A stretch of DNA of 64,000 nt, taken from Pogostemon cablin. Its lineage: Eukaryota; Streptophyta; Magnoliopsida; Lamiales; Lamiaceae. The position numbers were made by a program, and so were the translations under genes. This document shows, one piece after another, positions 35,131 to 47,104 of this stretch (position 1 is its first letter; every line of letters begins with the position of its first letter). The stretch lies in NCBI GenBank assembly GCA_023678885.1, contig CM043000.1:19700729-19764728 (forward strand). Direction: 5' to 3'. The notes beneath the pieces are model-generated. The model worked only from the letters and a program-made list of their open reading frames with translations. It ran no database searches and was not told the origin of the DNA.

Positions 35131-35504
35131 TTTGTGCACCCAAGCGCATTGTGCGCCTTTAGAATTTTGTGTTAAATTGTATACTCTTTGGTATAAAGAT
35201 GTGTACCCTTTATTTTTTAAAGAAAATTATTGTGTGTATCTGGGCGCATGGACAACACTCCGTGCGCCTTTAGAATTTTGTTAGAATTTTGTGTTAAATA
35301 TATCTTTTAGTATAAAAATATATACCCTTTATTTTCTAAAGAAAAAAAAATATTAATGAAAAGTGTTATACTCTTTAGAATAAAATGGTGTACCTTTTAT
35401 TAATTAAAGTGTATACCCTTTAGACCAAAGCAATGTACCCTTACCCATAATATTAAATTTCTAAAGGTGCACGGAATATGTTCCAGTGCGCCCGGGTACA
35501 CGCA
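35131..35504. mobile_element. MITE with GTGCACC-like inverted ends
   Basis: Left TTGTGCACCCAAGCGCATTG then TGCGCCTTTAGAATTT faces right TCTAAAGGTGCACGGAATAT then TGCGCCCGGGTACACGCAAG, whose complement matches the left end. An internal partial copy of the end (GGGCGCATGGACAACACTCC GTGCGCCTTTAGAATTTTG in two parts) starts near 35240. TGTACCCTTTATT-type phrases repeat inside. Related to 28651-28970 by its ends. Confidence 0.55.
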
Positions 35505-35509
35505 AGCCT

Positions 35510-36450
35510 CACTCAACTTAAATTGCATTAAATGTTATTTATTTTATTATATGTTTTTGTTCAAAGTAAAAGAAAAAATATATTATAAATGTATATTGAA
35601 AATGAAATATAAAAAGTTTGTTAAATCATAGGAATATAAAAAAATAATAATTCTTTAAAATTAAACATCTCTTTTTATTTTATAAAAATAATCGTTAAAT
35701 TAAAATTTAAAGAGTCTCTTAAGATGCTCTTTAACAGTAATATAAATGGGAGTATCAATATATTTGAAAAAAGAAATCATCAAACACTATGCTATTTATA
35801 CTTCAAGCATGAAAAAACTATATATATACATGAAGTTTCAACTCAAATAATTAATTATTTATTATTTTTTTAATAAAAAATTGTCATTCTGATATGTGTA
35901 AATACTGAATTCACTTTATTATTAACTAGTACAAATCATGCGTATTACTCGGAATGTAAAATTATAATTTAAAAAAAAATAATTTAAGTTTAATATATTT
36001 ATTTTTATAATTTAATATAATTTTGCTTTTAAGTGTAAAATTTTGATTTATGCACCATGCAAGTGAGTTATCTTTTGATTTATAATAGTTTCTCTATTTC
36101 AATTTAATGTATTTGAATTACTATTTTAGTTTGTCTAATAATAAAATCTTAATTTTTTTTAATAAATAGACCACTAAACAGTTACTAATATAATCATATT
36201 ATTCTATATTAATAGAATAATATGATGATATATTTCAATTTTAAGATAAATATATAATTTCATATATTTAAATAAATTAAATTTTAAGAAAAATAAAAAT
36301 CTTCATAATAATATATCAAAAAGAAAAGTCCAACTAAGGTGCAATTGGGGCATGCACATTTAACAATCTTAATTATTAGATTAAATTTTAATTTAATCTT
36401 CGCTACCAATTAAATTAAATTTAATAATTAAAACTTTTGAAAAAATAACT
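35510..36450. other. Very AT-rich spacer; nothing recognised
   Basis: Long A/T runs with no gene, RNA or transposon end that I can defend. Confidence 0.4.
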
Positions 36451-36457
36451 GCCCATT

Positions 36458-36750
36458 GTACTCTAAAATAAATCAATTAACCCACCCCAAAATCACCCTA
36501 ATATAAATTTAATATTATGAATTAAAAAAAGTGAAAATTTTTAAATACACACCTCATCAAATTAACTCTATGTAACAAAATCAATATATGTATTAAGTAA
36601 ATTACTATACCCTAAAATAAAATCAATTAACCCACCCCAAAATCATCCTAATATAAATTTAATATTTTATATTAATAAAAAGCGAGAAATTTTAAAGACG
36701 AAGCCTCATCAAATTATCTCTATGTAACAAAATTAATATTATATTAATTA
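36458..36750. repeat. Two-copy tandem repeat, period about 148 bp
   Basis: CTCTAAAATAAATCAATTAA then CCCACCCCAAAATCACCCTA at 36461 recurs as CCCTAAAATAAAATCAATTA then CCCACCCCAAAATCATCCTA at 36609. Both copies end in CCTCATCAAATTA.CTCTATG. Non-coding. Confidence 0.75.
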
Positions 36751-37268
36751 AATGAAATAAAATAAATAAATATAATAAATGCGTTGATAAAAAAATTATT
36801 TAAAAAAATAGAAAAATTATGATTGATATATATATATATAAGGGTTGAATATGAAAGATAATGACAAAATTATAACAATGTCAAAGGAAATAAAAATAAA
36901 TAAAGTCAATCAGTATTAGTAAAATATTAAAGATATTAACAAAATTAATAAAAAAATAAATTAATGAAATTAATAAAAAATAAACTAAATAATATAATTC
37001 ATACAAATTTGGCATTAAGTATAAAGAAATTCAAAAGAAATAAATATGTATGAATGAAAAGAAATTAAAATAAAATATAAAAAAATATTTGAAAGAAATT
37101 TAAATAAAATAAAAAAGATTGAATACTAACCTGAAGAAAACTTTAGGAGAATGGTTTATATGCGTGTGAATGAAGGATTGAATATGAAAGTTAATGACAA
37201 AATTATAACAATGTCAAAAGCTAATTAAAAAATATATATATAGTTTATATAGATTTGACATCAAGTAT

Positions 37269-40200
37269 TGAAACGACCCACTTTATCATAAAAAAACGTA
37301 AACAACATTTTAAGAGAAATTTTTAAATCTAATATGATTTAATTAAAATAGACTGACACATTTTACGGAAATATAAAACTTGTTTGTAGCGGAATTTAAA
37401 ATTCAAAAGAACAATAATTAAAAATTAACCATATTTCATAGCATAGTTAAAATGAGAACTTCTTTCAAAAATAAATAATCATGAAATTGAACATTAAGCA
37501 CTTTATTTAAAATAGAGGTAAATACATTAAAGGATTCTCATTAAATTGAATCGCCTCAAATGAAATAAATAATTAGGAAGGTTTGACTATTAAATAACTA
37601 TAAAATCATTTTATCATGATAAAAATGTTAATGTATATAAACAATTAATCAATAAACCCAAGTAAATACCAAATAATTACTTTATCACTCGTCGCCTCTC
37701 TCCGTACTCCGTCTCCTTAATCTGCGAAATATATAAATGATGGGATGAGCAAACCACAGCTCAGTGGGAAAATATTTGTCTACAATATATAACTCACGTA
37801 TAAACACCAATAAATCACAAACAACACGTAAATCTTATCTGTGAACATGTCTGTAAATGATCGATCATGAAGTACGGCGGGCGTTACCCGAGGATTACTT
37901 AAAATCCCGACACTTGAAACTGCCCTGACTTAAATGAATGTACTAGCAAGGCGGGCCTTCCAAGGACATTTTACAATCCAAGTATTTCCAAAGATCTTTT
38001 TATTAGTTTCGGACCCATAACGCGGTCTCTGGCTACATGTCTATGAATAGTATTACGAATACTCTATGTCCGTGGACAGTACTACGAGTAATACTCTATG
38101 ACTGTGATGCAAGCAATAACTTATGAACGTAAACACATAAGCACATACGATAGACAAAGTTTAGATTTCCCCACCTGGAATTAATATTGATGATGAATAG
38201 ACGTACTTGAATGCGGATGAAAATCCTTGTCTTTGTAATTACTCTACATCTATCATGAAACTATATTTATCTTAGGTTAACTTACAAACTTAAAATAGAG
38301 CTAAGATAGAAAATTTGGATCTTTAAGTGGACTCAAAATGAAACTTTTGATATTTGAAACAAAAGGAAGCATTATGATTTAGTATGAACGATACTTTTGA
38401 CTATGTGTGAATAATTTATAATCAATAAAATAAAAATAAAATCAGTTCGAAATTTAATAAACATGTAATATTTTGTGATTGAAAGAACATATCTAAATTT
38501 AATAAAATAATAAGGTGTACAACTATATGTTTTGGATTTTCAAAGTGATTGTAGTAAAACCTGAAATTTTTCATATGCACCGATAATAATTTAATATATT
38601 TAAATTTAAACAATGAAATCATATGAAAATCACTTGAAATATAATATGTATAGTAATATAAAACTTATCCGAAATTTATGATTTTTAGGGATCAGTAAAT
38701 ATGATTTTCATGTTTTAAAATATTAAGATAAGATATTGATTAAAGAATTTAAGCAGTGATATAATATTTATAATAAATATTATATAACACCTATAAACTT
38801 AAAAATTATACAGTAGACTTAAAATATTAAAATATATGACATATATGAAAATCAGAATATTTGGATTCGTGAAAGTATTTATTTCATAATTTCAAATTAG
38901 AAAGAAGAAGTTGGGATGAATAAGATATTGATGTGATATAAAATCAATGTAAAATCATACATTTTCTCAAAATTATTAGAAATATTATTGTGAGCTTAAA
39001 ACTATGTAAGATATGATATATAATATAATCATAATAAGTTGAGTTCATTTAAAAGGAAAGAAGAAGTTTGAATGAATAAGATATTGCTGTGATATAAAAT
39101 CAATGTAAAATCATACATATTCTCAAAATTATTAGAAATATTATTGTGAGCTTAAAACTACGTAGGATATGACATATAATATAATCATAATAAGTTGAGT
39201 TCATTTAAAAGGGTTTTGAGATAGTAAAATTGAAAACTGAGTACATAACAGTTCATGTACAGAAATCAGTATTAATTTAATTTAAAATAATATACTCATT
39301 TATTCACTGATGTATTTTTATTGTGCATCATAAAACTTGTAATATAAAACATATAAAAATTTAATAATATTTGAAGATCTTTAAATATTTTATTTGTAAT
39401 TTCAATTCAGTATTAATTTCATGATCTAAACTGAATGTATTAATATTATAAAATTTGTATTAAATAATGCTGTACTCCAAATAATATAAAATAATTAAAT
39501 ATTGCCAAAAACACTATAGAGTATAACATATACGAAAATAAGAATTTTTAGAGCCCTTTAAATATACCTTTATTATTTATAAACAGAGAATAGAACAAAT
39601 TTGACAGTACAAAAACCTTGAAAAATATAATATAATCATCCTTTCGGCATGAAATATTTACACAATATCAAAACATTCATGATTCATAACATATCCAAAA
39701 TTCAGATTGTTTTGAAAGGTATAACTATATAATATAAATTTTCTAATCACGTATCCACAAAATTTCAGATTCTGTAGGCATATATATAAAATTCGTATAA
39801 AATAAAATACAAATCCAAAAATCATGAAATTTTAATTACAAGTCTAAAACTAAATATTGAATAACATATTAAAATTTCGTAGACATTGGACATAAATAGA
39901 TACAATTTTAAAATTTTAGAATCGGATTACCTTGAATGTGTAAATATGGTTGAAATCTGAAAACCTCATTTCTATGGATGATTGAAATGTCTTTGCGTGT
40001 GGTGTGTGTGCATTTTCCATAGAAGAAAAATGAAGAAAACTTTATTTCTGCTATTTCTTTCTAAACCCTAACTGATACGGGAGAAGAAGTGAATTTTTAA
40101 AATAAAGAATAAATCAATCATTTCTTTTATTTTTAACATGTAAATTAAATAAATTGTGCTGCTTTTTGGACTTGGGCTTAGGCTCAATTTTAAATTCAAT

Positions 40201-40316
40201 AATATAAATGAAAAAGATTTAAAGTAAAACCCTTTTTAAATAATTAAAAGTTTAATATGCTGTAAATAAAAATATTTATCATGATTAAAAATATATAAAA
40301 ATATCGGGATATTACA
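37269..40316. mobile_element. Solo LTR of a retrotransposon, 3048 bp
   Basis: It starts TGAAACGACCC and ends GGGATATTACA, giving TG..CA termini in an imperfect short inverted repeat. A perfect 5-bp duplication AGTAT flanks it (37264-37268 and 40317-40321), as integrase produces. The flanking tandem repeat is interrupted exactly at these points. There is no gag or pol frame and no second LTR, so this is one long LTR left by recombination between the two ends. The length suggests a Ty3/gypsy lineage with long LTRs (inferred). An internal tandem duplication lies at 38901-39212. Confidence 0.8.
38901..39212. repeat. Tandem duplication of 156 bp inside the solo LTR
   Basis: AAAGAAGAAGTTGGGATGAA at 38901 recurs as AAAGAAGAAGTTTGAATGAA at 39057, and the following about 140 bp are nearly identical (for example CTCAAAATTATTAGAAATAT in both). 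Confidence 0.85.
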
Positions 40317-40494
40317 AGTATAAAGAAATTAATTCAAAAGAAATAAATACGTAGGAATAAATAGAAATTAAAATAAAATATAACAAAATTAATTGAAAGA
40401 AATTTAAACTTAAATAAAGTAAATAAAAGATTGAATACTAACCAGAATAAAGTTTTAGTAGAATAGTTTATATGTGTATGAAGCTAGAATAAGA

Positions 40495-41151
40495 GTCTTA
40501 TTTATAAGTCTAAATTTTTTTTTATGTTTCTAAATTAAGATTTTATTTTGATTTTATCACATCTATATTCAAATATTAAAATAAAATATGTATTTATCTA
40601 CATTAAATTTTAATTAATAATTAATTTTGATTTGATTATAATTATATTCAAATCTTAAAATAAATATATGTAATTATCTATATTAATTAATAATTAAAAT
40701 AATTGAGAAAAATTGTGGAGATGTCACCTCATCAAAATTAAATTCTTCTTTAGTATATTAAAGATGTATTGACCCAAAAATAAAAATAAAAATTATACAT
40801 ATATGTTTACTTTTCTTAAATGAAGTGATACAGCAAGGAAAGCTTTATTAAAATGGTGGGAGAATTATAGTATATTGATCATTTCAAATAATTATCCAAT
40901 TTTTACTTCAAATAAATAAATAAATGATCCAACAAAAATTTATCATGGATTATGGATACATCTTGCAACAGCTAAATTAGAATCGTCCTACAATTTAAAT
41001 AATCCAACTTGAATCCGGATCTATCCACACCGACCCGGATTTCCTGATTTAGACCACTATAAATTCATCTGCATCAGTCGATACAATTCTTCGTTGTTGA
41101 CTCGCGATCTCACGGACTCTCTCGTCAAAAAGTAAACCCCCAAGAGAAACT
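40495..41151 (+). promoter_or_regulatory. Spacer and probable promoter of the thioredoxin h2 gene
   Basis: Mostly AT-rich. A TATA box ACTATAAATTCA is at about 41055-41066, about 95 bp before the ATG. The 5' leader is GC-richer than its surroundings. Confidence 0.45.
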
Positions 41152-41882
41152 ATGGGTTCCTTCGTATCCAGCTTTTTTTACGGAGGAGAAGCGGCGGCGG
41201 CGGAATCAGACGCTGCGGCGTCATCTGGCGACTCTCGTGTTATGGCCTTTCACTCATCTCAGCGCTGGCAGCTCCACTACAATTCAACCAAGCAATTAAA
41301 TAAACTGGTACCCGATCGTTTAAAATTTTAGTCTGAATTAGGGTTAAATTGAATTTAATTATGAAAAATTTGGGCGAAATCTCAATTTTGAGTTCGAAGT
41401 TCCCTCGGGTGAACTCCGATTTAGGTTTTCCCCGATCTGAAAGATCTACTATTTAATTAATAAATTGAATTGTTTGATTAATAGATGGTGGTGGATTTTT
41501 CTGCTTCATGGTGTGGACCCTGCAAATTCATGGAGCCCGTTTTCAACGGTTTGTCCGGCAAATACACCGACGTCGATTTCATCAAAATTGATGTTGATGA
41601 GCTCTCTGTAAGAAAATCTTCATCTCAATTTCAAATCCAACCGAATGATGTTCATACCTTTTCTGCATTCTCTCTTTCATTAAGTATTGATTACGGAATG
41701 ATAAATGTGAACTTATTTGGTTGGTTTTGAAGGATGTGGCTCGAGATTTTGGAGTGCAGTCAATGCCGACATTCTTGTTTTTGAAGCAAGGGAAGGAAGT
41801 GGATAGGCTTGTTGGAGCTCAGAAAGATGAACTCGAGAAGAAAATCTGCAAGCACAGGGAAGCTCCTAAATTTGCTGCTTAA
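41152..41882 (+). CDS. TRXH2: Thioredoxin h, subgroup h2 type
   Basis: Small thiol-disulfide oxidoreductase that reduces target disulfides and is itself reduced by NADPH-thioredoxin reductase. Exons: 41152-41307, 41485-41607, 41733-41882, all phase 0, giving 142 aa. The about 30-residue N-terminal extension beginning MGSFVSSFF, before the thioredoxin fold, is typical of the h2 subgroup. Gly2 followed by Ser fits N-myristoylation, which would anchor the protein to endomembranes (inferred). The redox centre WCGPC is intact at the start of exon 2 (FSASWCGPCKF), DVDE follows, and the cis-proline motif MPTFLF is in exon 3. The GC-rich GCGGCGGCGGCGGAA encodes an Ala-rich stretch in the extension. 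This is the one complete member of a three-unit tandem array. Confidence 0.95.
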
Positions 41883-42900
41883 TTTTTTACTTCAAAACAA
41901 ATAAGAAAGCATTATCCCCTGCAATTTGGAACGTGCATCAATATGAAAATTAACTGCTGATAATTGCTTTCTCAATAATAATTTCAATTTATTTATTACC
42001 AATACACATAATGATGGTGGTGATTTATTATCATGGTGAATGTTCTTTGTTCTGATATGTTTATCACCAACTCCATTCAAGAATGGTTTAAGTCATAACA
42101 TTAGGCCACTGGAATTCTGGGGGTTGGTCTACTATAAGTGAGATGATCTCTTTGGTGATGTGTGTTTGAAAATTAATGTTATAGATATGTGAATTTTTTT
42201 TGAGGGAAATGTATGCTAGATATGTTTGGTTGGTTTTTGAAGAATAAATTTGTAGTGAGATTATTATTATGATAGCATAGTGCTGAGATAACTTACTTTG
42301 TAAGCAGATATCTTAGAGATTAAGCATAATTTGCTATGCAGGTTGGTTGCTTGTGTGCCTCTAGCAAATTTTTGGAATAATGTATTTATTCTTACGCTTT
42401 TGCTTATGTGAGAAAAATTAGTTCGACTTGATTTGTTGTGTTTGGACGAGATGATAAAAGACATTCGAAGCTGTGTTTGAGTTGAATAATTTAGAAGTGG
42501 TGACATAACAAGTAATTATATGAATTTTAAGCTTTATCAAGATAATTTGCTTAGGTTGGGTTTTGGGTGGAAAGATATAAAGAATGAATTTGAGATTCAG
42601 TTCAAATGAAGTCATTTAAGTCAATTCCCCATTTTTTAAGCTTCCTCTTAGGACATAAAGCTTTTTCTTGGAGGATTTGAACCAAAATATTGCAAAATGG
42701 CCCTTATTAAAAGAAGATGGTCCTTGCATTGCCCCCCTCCTCTCTGAAGAAAAAAAGATGGCTGTGATTTTAGAGTCGCTTTCAGGCTCAAATATTATCA
42801 TGTAATTTTTTGGAAATAAAGAGCAAAGGGGATATTGAGTTTTTAAAGGAGTTTTGTGACATTTTTGCAAATAAATTGATTGGGTGGTATTTATCCAAAC
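41883..42900. other. 3' region of TRXH2 and spacer
   Basis: Probable 3' UTR for the first about 200 bp. The rest contains no supported gene; the minus-strand open frames there look random. Confidence 0.45.
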
Positions 42901-42906
42901 TATTAA

Positions 42907-43117
42907 TACTCACTCCAACCCTTTACCCCCAATGGTTCACATTTTACATTTTGGATGTTCACTCCAAAAGTACTCATTTTCCTTTTTAATGAAATAGCTC
43001 AATATATAGCTTACTACTTACTACTAATACAGATATCCACTATATATAAAATGATAATTTTTTTAATCCATGTGAAAAAAAAGCAAATGACCACATTCTG
43101 AGTGGACGGAAGTAGTA
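42907..43117. mobile_element. Stowaway-like MITE
   Basis: TA-CTCACTCCAACCC at the left and GAGTGGACGGAAGTAG-TA at the right form decayed inverted ends. The interior has ATTTTACATTTTGGATGTTC and an inner ACTCATTTTCCTTTTTAATG. Confidence 0.5.
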
Positions 43118-43149
43118 TTAGTAATTTCACTTGAAAAAAAAAAGTTTGT

Positions 43150-43392
43150 TGAATTATACTCCTCAAATAAATTTTACATTTTGTCATTTTGTTGTCTCAT
43201 GTAAAGTTTACATCTCACATGTTACAGGTGAAATTCACACAAAATAATTAATATTCACACAATATTAATATAACTATATATTACACATTAAAATATTATA
43301 TTTTTTAACTTACTAAATATTAATATTATATCTTTTAATTTACGTGCAAAAAGAAAATATAAAAATTAACGTGGAATGGAAGGAGTTTTAAA
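43150..43392. mobile_element. Second decayed Stowaway-like MITE
   Basis: Left ACTCCTCAAATAAATTTTAC and right ATTAACGTGGAATGGAAGGA.. resemble diverged ends. The interior keeps the family phrase CACACAAT..TAAT and TAATATTATATCTTTTAATT. Confidence 0.4.
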
Positions 43393-43399
43393 CAATTAT

Positions 43400-44690
43400 T
43401 AATATTTTTTAGTTAAAGAATACAATTTTGAAGAGAATGATGTCTAGGAGCACTTGTGATTTTGAAATGATTCAATCTCTGCAAAAAGAAACTCACTATA
43501 ACTTGTGAGATCCTTATTTAAGGTTCGATTTTTAAGAAAAAAAATTACCATACAATACCCTTAAAAATATTATAGTGCGATGTTATCTTACGGGCACCCT
43601 AGCAATGCTTATAATATGTGACATTTACAGTTATGTAGTACTATTTCGTAGTACTCCAATAACGTGTCAAAAAGTCCTGTAATATTTTGGTATGTTGTGT
43701 CACTCTATTGGATGAGTAAATGATTGAATTTCTCCATCTTGCCCTATGTCAATTTATAAAGAGATGTCACACTAAAATATCACAGTACATATTATGCCAA
43801 TAATAAATTTATGATGTATTTGGTGATATTTTTCAGTATTTGATCTTTTATCATCAAACAAAATAGAGATGTACTATTTGATACTACATTTCTTGGAAGT
43901 GTGATGTATTTTATTGATGTTATAATTGATCCTTTTTTACTCAATTGCACAAATTTAAAATGTCCAAGCAAAGCGATGAACATTACATTAGCCCAACTCG
44001 GAAAGTTTTTGACTACCAATTCATATTTGATAATTATTATTTTATGATTTTGTCCTCCATTTTTATTTTTTACTATTTGCATCTTTTCTTTATTCCTTTT
44101 CCCCTCTGTTATTCTATCTTTTGCCTTTATGAGAGAGCACAAACTTCCCTCGCCTTTCTTCGATTCGATGGGAATAAATTCCACCGAACTGTGGTGTACT
44201 TGTATAGGAACTTTATGTGGAACTCATGGTTTATGTTATAAGTAATTAGACTCATTTTTTGGATATAATTGTAATTTGTCTTCATAGTTTATGTAATAAT
44301 TTATACTTGTAACTCATATATAGTTTATTTTGTTCCATAGAACTTTTTTGTTTATGCAATAATTTACTTTTATTGTTGATTTTAAGAGTATATTTATACT
44401 TTTGTGTTGTTTATGCGAGGAGCATACGTAAATATCACTTTTAATATTTGATTTGAGAAAATGAAACTTATTATTATTATTCTAAAAAATGCCACTTCTT
44501 TTTTAGAAAAAAAAAATTGGACAATTGTTCATAATCAACCACGCCTCATGAAATGATTCTCACATAAATTTAATGCGATTTCTCATACTATCATGCCAGT
44601 GACTCTGAACACAATTTTTTTTAGGAGATCATTTCAGTAACTCTGAGCACAATTTTTTTAGGAGATGCCATGTGCAATAACGTCCGGGAC
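43400..44690. other. Intergenic; no gene supported
   Basis: AT-rich DNA. Two overlapping ORFs on opposite strands at about 43.8-44.2 kb have low-complexity translations and no recognisable motif, so I do not call either. Confidence 0.4.
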
Positions 44691-44701
44691 TTATATAATC
44701 A

Positions 44702-44924
44702 CTCGATCTTCTTCAAAGAGGGTTTTTTTTTTCAATTTTGGCATTCCACCCAAAGGGTGTACTCTCATCTTTTACATACATGAAACCCACACACCCATTA
44801 ATACAATTAAAATATGAGGTTCACACTCTCACTAATATAACTACCCACCACTACATATTAAATGATAATACTTTTTAATTAACTTGCGAAAAAAAAAATT
44901 CTTTAAAAAGGACGGAAGGAGGAT
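44702..44924. mobile_element. Stowaway-like MITE
   Basis: Left CACTCGATCTTCTTCAAAGA and right TTTAAAAAGGACGGAAGGAG are inverted ends. The interior shares CATGAAACCCACACACCCAT and AATACAATTAAAATATGA with the pair at 12.5-12.9 kb. Confidence 0.6.
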
Positions 44925-45239
44925 AATTTTTTTATACTGACGACTATATATTAGTTATATAATGAAGATTGAAGGGAGGAAAAAAAATGGGGCATCTTTA
45001 AAAAATTAAGATAAAAATATTTAGTGATATTTTTCAGAATCATTTTTACTGAACAATTATTATAAATAAATTTATACACCATTACAAAAGATTAGGATAT
45101 GTAATTATTTTTAGTATACTCCACTCCACATAGGAAGAATTAATTCGTTGATAAAGGGAATATGATTCTGTGATTCCACACAATCACATTAGTTCTCTCA
45201 TCTCATATACCAAGAGTTAGTTGAGGCAGAGCAACAAGC

Positions 45240-46756
45240 ATGGGTTCCTTCGTATCCAGCATGCTCGGTGGTGGTACGGCCAGGGTTGGGCAAAAATTTT
45301 TGAAAACCGCAAGAACCGTCCACACCGAATTGTACCGCACCGTTATATACAATTATTTAGATAAACCGCAATTTATAATTTAAGAAAAAATTGCACCGCA
45401 CTTTATAGTGTGATTTTATTTTTATAGTCGAAACCACACCGACCGCACCGTTAGTTTTTATTAGTATTATATTATATTTATACATGTTAGTATTTAAATA
45501 GTTTAGTCATTACTCATTAGTTATTCACTACTCCTATAAAAAAATTTTTTATTAATGTTGTTGTCTTTATCTTCACTCTTACCATACATGTGTCCTAACT
45601 TCTATTCTTCTTACTTCAATGAAGTACTTCTTATCTTTATTATTTCTCTCATACATCTATGTAGAATCTCAACTATAAGTCAATCAACTAGTCTAACCTT
45701 CTATGTATTGTTAGATCAAGATTACAAATATTTTCACATCACTATAAGTTTTATATATTAATGTAAATGAGATTATCTATTATATTTATAAGTTTCATCA
45801 CATATTCTATATATTAAATGTTTGTCATGTGTTATTATCATGGCTAAATTATCGCCAAATATACAAGGATGTAATGATCATTACTTACGGTATAGGTTTT
45901 TTTATTAGAAATAAGTTGTAAAATACGAAATGTAGTACAATTATAAAATAAGATATCCGGATCGATATTTATGTAGGCTAATCTATTAATAAAATCGCCA
46001 AACCGCACCAAAACCGACCGAAACCATTTAAAACCGCATAATTAATATTACTTGTTTAAACTTGATTACTAAACCGAACCATATATGATAATGCAATTTA
46101 AATTATATCGAAAAAATCGCATAACCGCACCTTGCATACCCCTAGGTACGGCGGAGGGGATCACGGAAGATGAACTCACCGCCAATTCCAGCATCATCGT
46201 CGTCCACTCATCTCACAGCTGGAAACAACACTTTGACGAATCCAACCAAACTCCTCAACTGGTACCTCCATCTAAACTTTAATTGTGCCCTAATTTTGGT
46301 TACCGCGTAAACCTTCTTCGATGTGGTTGATCCTGCAGTAATTTGTGTTGGATGGATTGATTGATTAGATGGTGGTGGATTTCGCGGCGAAATGGTGTGG
46401 GCCGTGCAGGTTCGCCGGTCATGGAATTATCCAATAAATGCACCGACGTCAAGTTCCTCAAAACTTCAAACCTTTTTCAATTCCGATTTAGTATTCAATT
46501 TATCATCTCTTTATCCTCCAAGTCACCTCTGTATTCTATTCTGTTTTGGTGAATTGCACTTTATGGTAGTTCAATTGCAATTAACAATTAAAGAAGATGA
46601 ATATGGATTGATGTGTAGGGTGTGGCTAAGGAGTGTAGAGTGGAAGCCATGCCAACATTCGTGTTGTTCAAGAAAGGAAAGGAAGTGGATCGGGTTGTTG
46701 GAGCTCATCTAGATGACCTCAAAAATAAAATAACCAACTACACTGCACATGCTTAA
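45240..46756 (+). pseudogene. Thioredoxin h2 pseudogene, array copy 2, with hAT insertion
   Basis: A tandem copy of the upstream TRXH2. Exon 1 begins MGSFVSSMLGGGTA, as in the parent, and is then interrupted by an 864-bp hAT element. The remaining exon 1 (to about 46261, GSHSW-like HSSHSWKQHF, donor GTACC) resumes in frame after the insertion. Exon 2 (about 46370 on) keeps WCGPC but loses frame shortly after it, in the bases between CGCCGG and TCATGGAA. The end of exon 2, including the DVDEL region and splice donor, is deleted compared with the parent. Exon 3 (46619-46756) is open and well kept, with VEAMPTFVLFKKGKEVDRVV. Decay is recent enough that all three exons are readily recognised. Confidence 0.9.
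45281..46144. mobile_element. Non-autonomous hAT element in exon 1 of thioredoxin copy 2
   Basis: Left end CAGGGTTGGGCAAA and right end (reverse complement) TAGGGGTATGCAAG form imperfect inverted ends. A perfect 8-bp duplication GGTACGGC flanks it (45273-45280 and 46145-46152). Subterminal regions are full of ACCGCA/AACCG repeats, likely transposase-binding sites. 864 bp with no transposase frame. Confidence 0.9.
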
Positions 46757-46774
46757 TCTTTACTTAAACAAAAT

Positions 46775-47100
46775 ATCACAATTGGTCATGTAAGTGTGGT
46801 CGATTCCAACTTTAGTCCTTTATCATTTACAATTCTCAATTTTGATTCTTTTTTGTCCAAATTTAGTCATTTTCTCAAATTTAGTCATATTTTTTTGTCC
46901 AAATTTAGTCATTTATGTTAAACAATGTCCAAAATTGGTCCTAAATGTATAAATTTTGGACCAAAAGTGGACTAAAAAGGACCAAAGTTTGAAAAAATGA
47001 TCAAGAGTTGACAAAAATGACTAAAATTGAGAATTACTGAAGAAATGACTAAGGTTGGAATCGGTTATACTTACAAGACTAATTTTGATATTTACCATAC
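46775..47100. mobile_element. Foldback MITE downstream of thioredoxin copy 2
   Basis: Left GTCGATTCCAACTTTAGTC faces right GACTAAGGTTGGAATCGGTT. Inside, TTTTGTCCAAATTTAGTCAT faces GTGGACTAAAAAGGACCAAA. The whole forms a long imperfect hairpin. Same family as 25465-25795. Confidence 0.7.
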
Positions 47101-47104
47101 AAAA

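Larger units (their letters stand above)
36843..40490. repeat. Two tandem units of about 340 bp, the second split by a solo LTR
   Basis: Unit 1 (36843-37172) and unit 2 (37173-37268 continued at 40317-40490) share GAATATGAAAG.TAATGACAA, ATTATAACAATGTCAAA, TTTG.CAT.AAGTATAAAGAA, GAAATTAAAATAAAATATAA and AGATTGAATACTAACC. Rejoining across the solo LTR restores the second unit, which confirms the insertion borders. Confidence 0.75.

Noticed and set aside
36830..40770. Helitron spanning the AT-rich repeat block
   Set aside because: A suggestive TTAGTATATTAAAGATG end is present, but no 3' hairpin with CTRR end or partner border could be confirmed.
43792..44241. Overlapping open frames of about 100-130 codons on both strands
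   Set aside because: They are antisense to each other, have low-complexity composition and no recognisable domain or splice support.
45555..45761. 68-aa frame inside the hAT element in thioredoxin copy 2
   Set aside because: It has no transposase or zinc-finger features; the element is non-autonomous.
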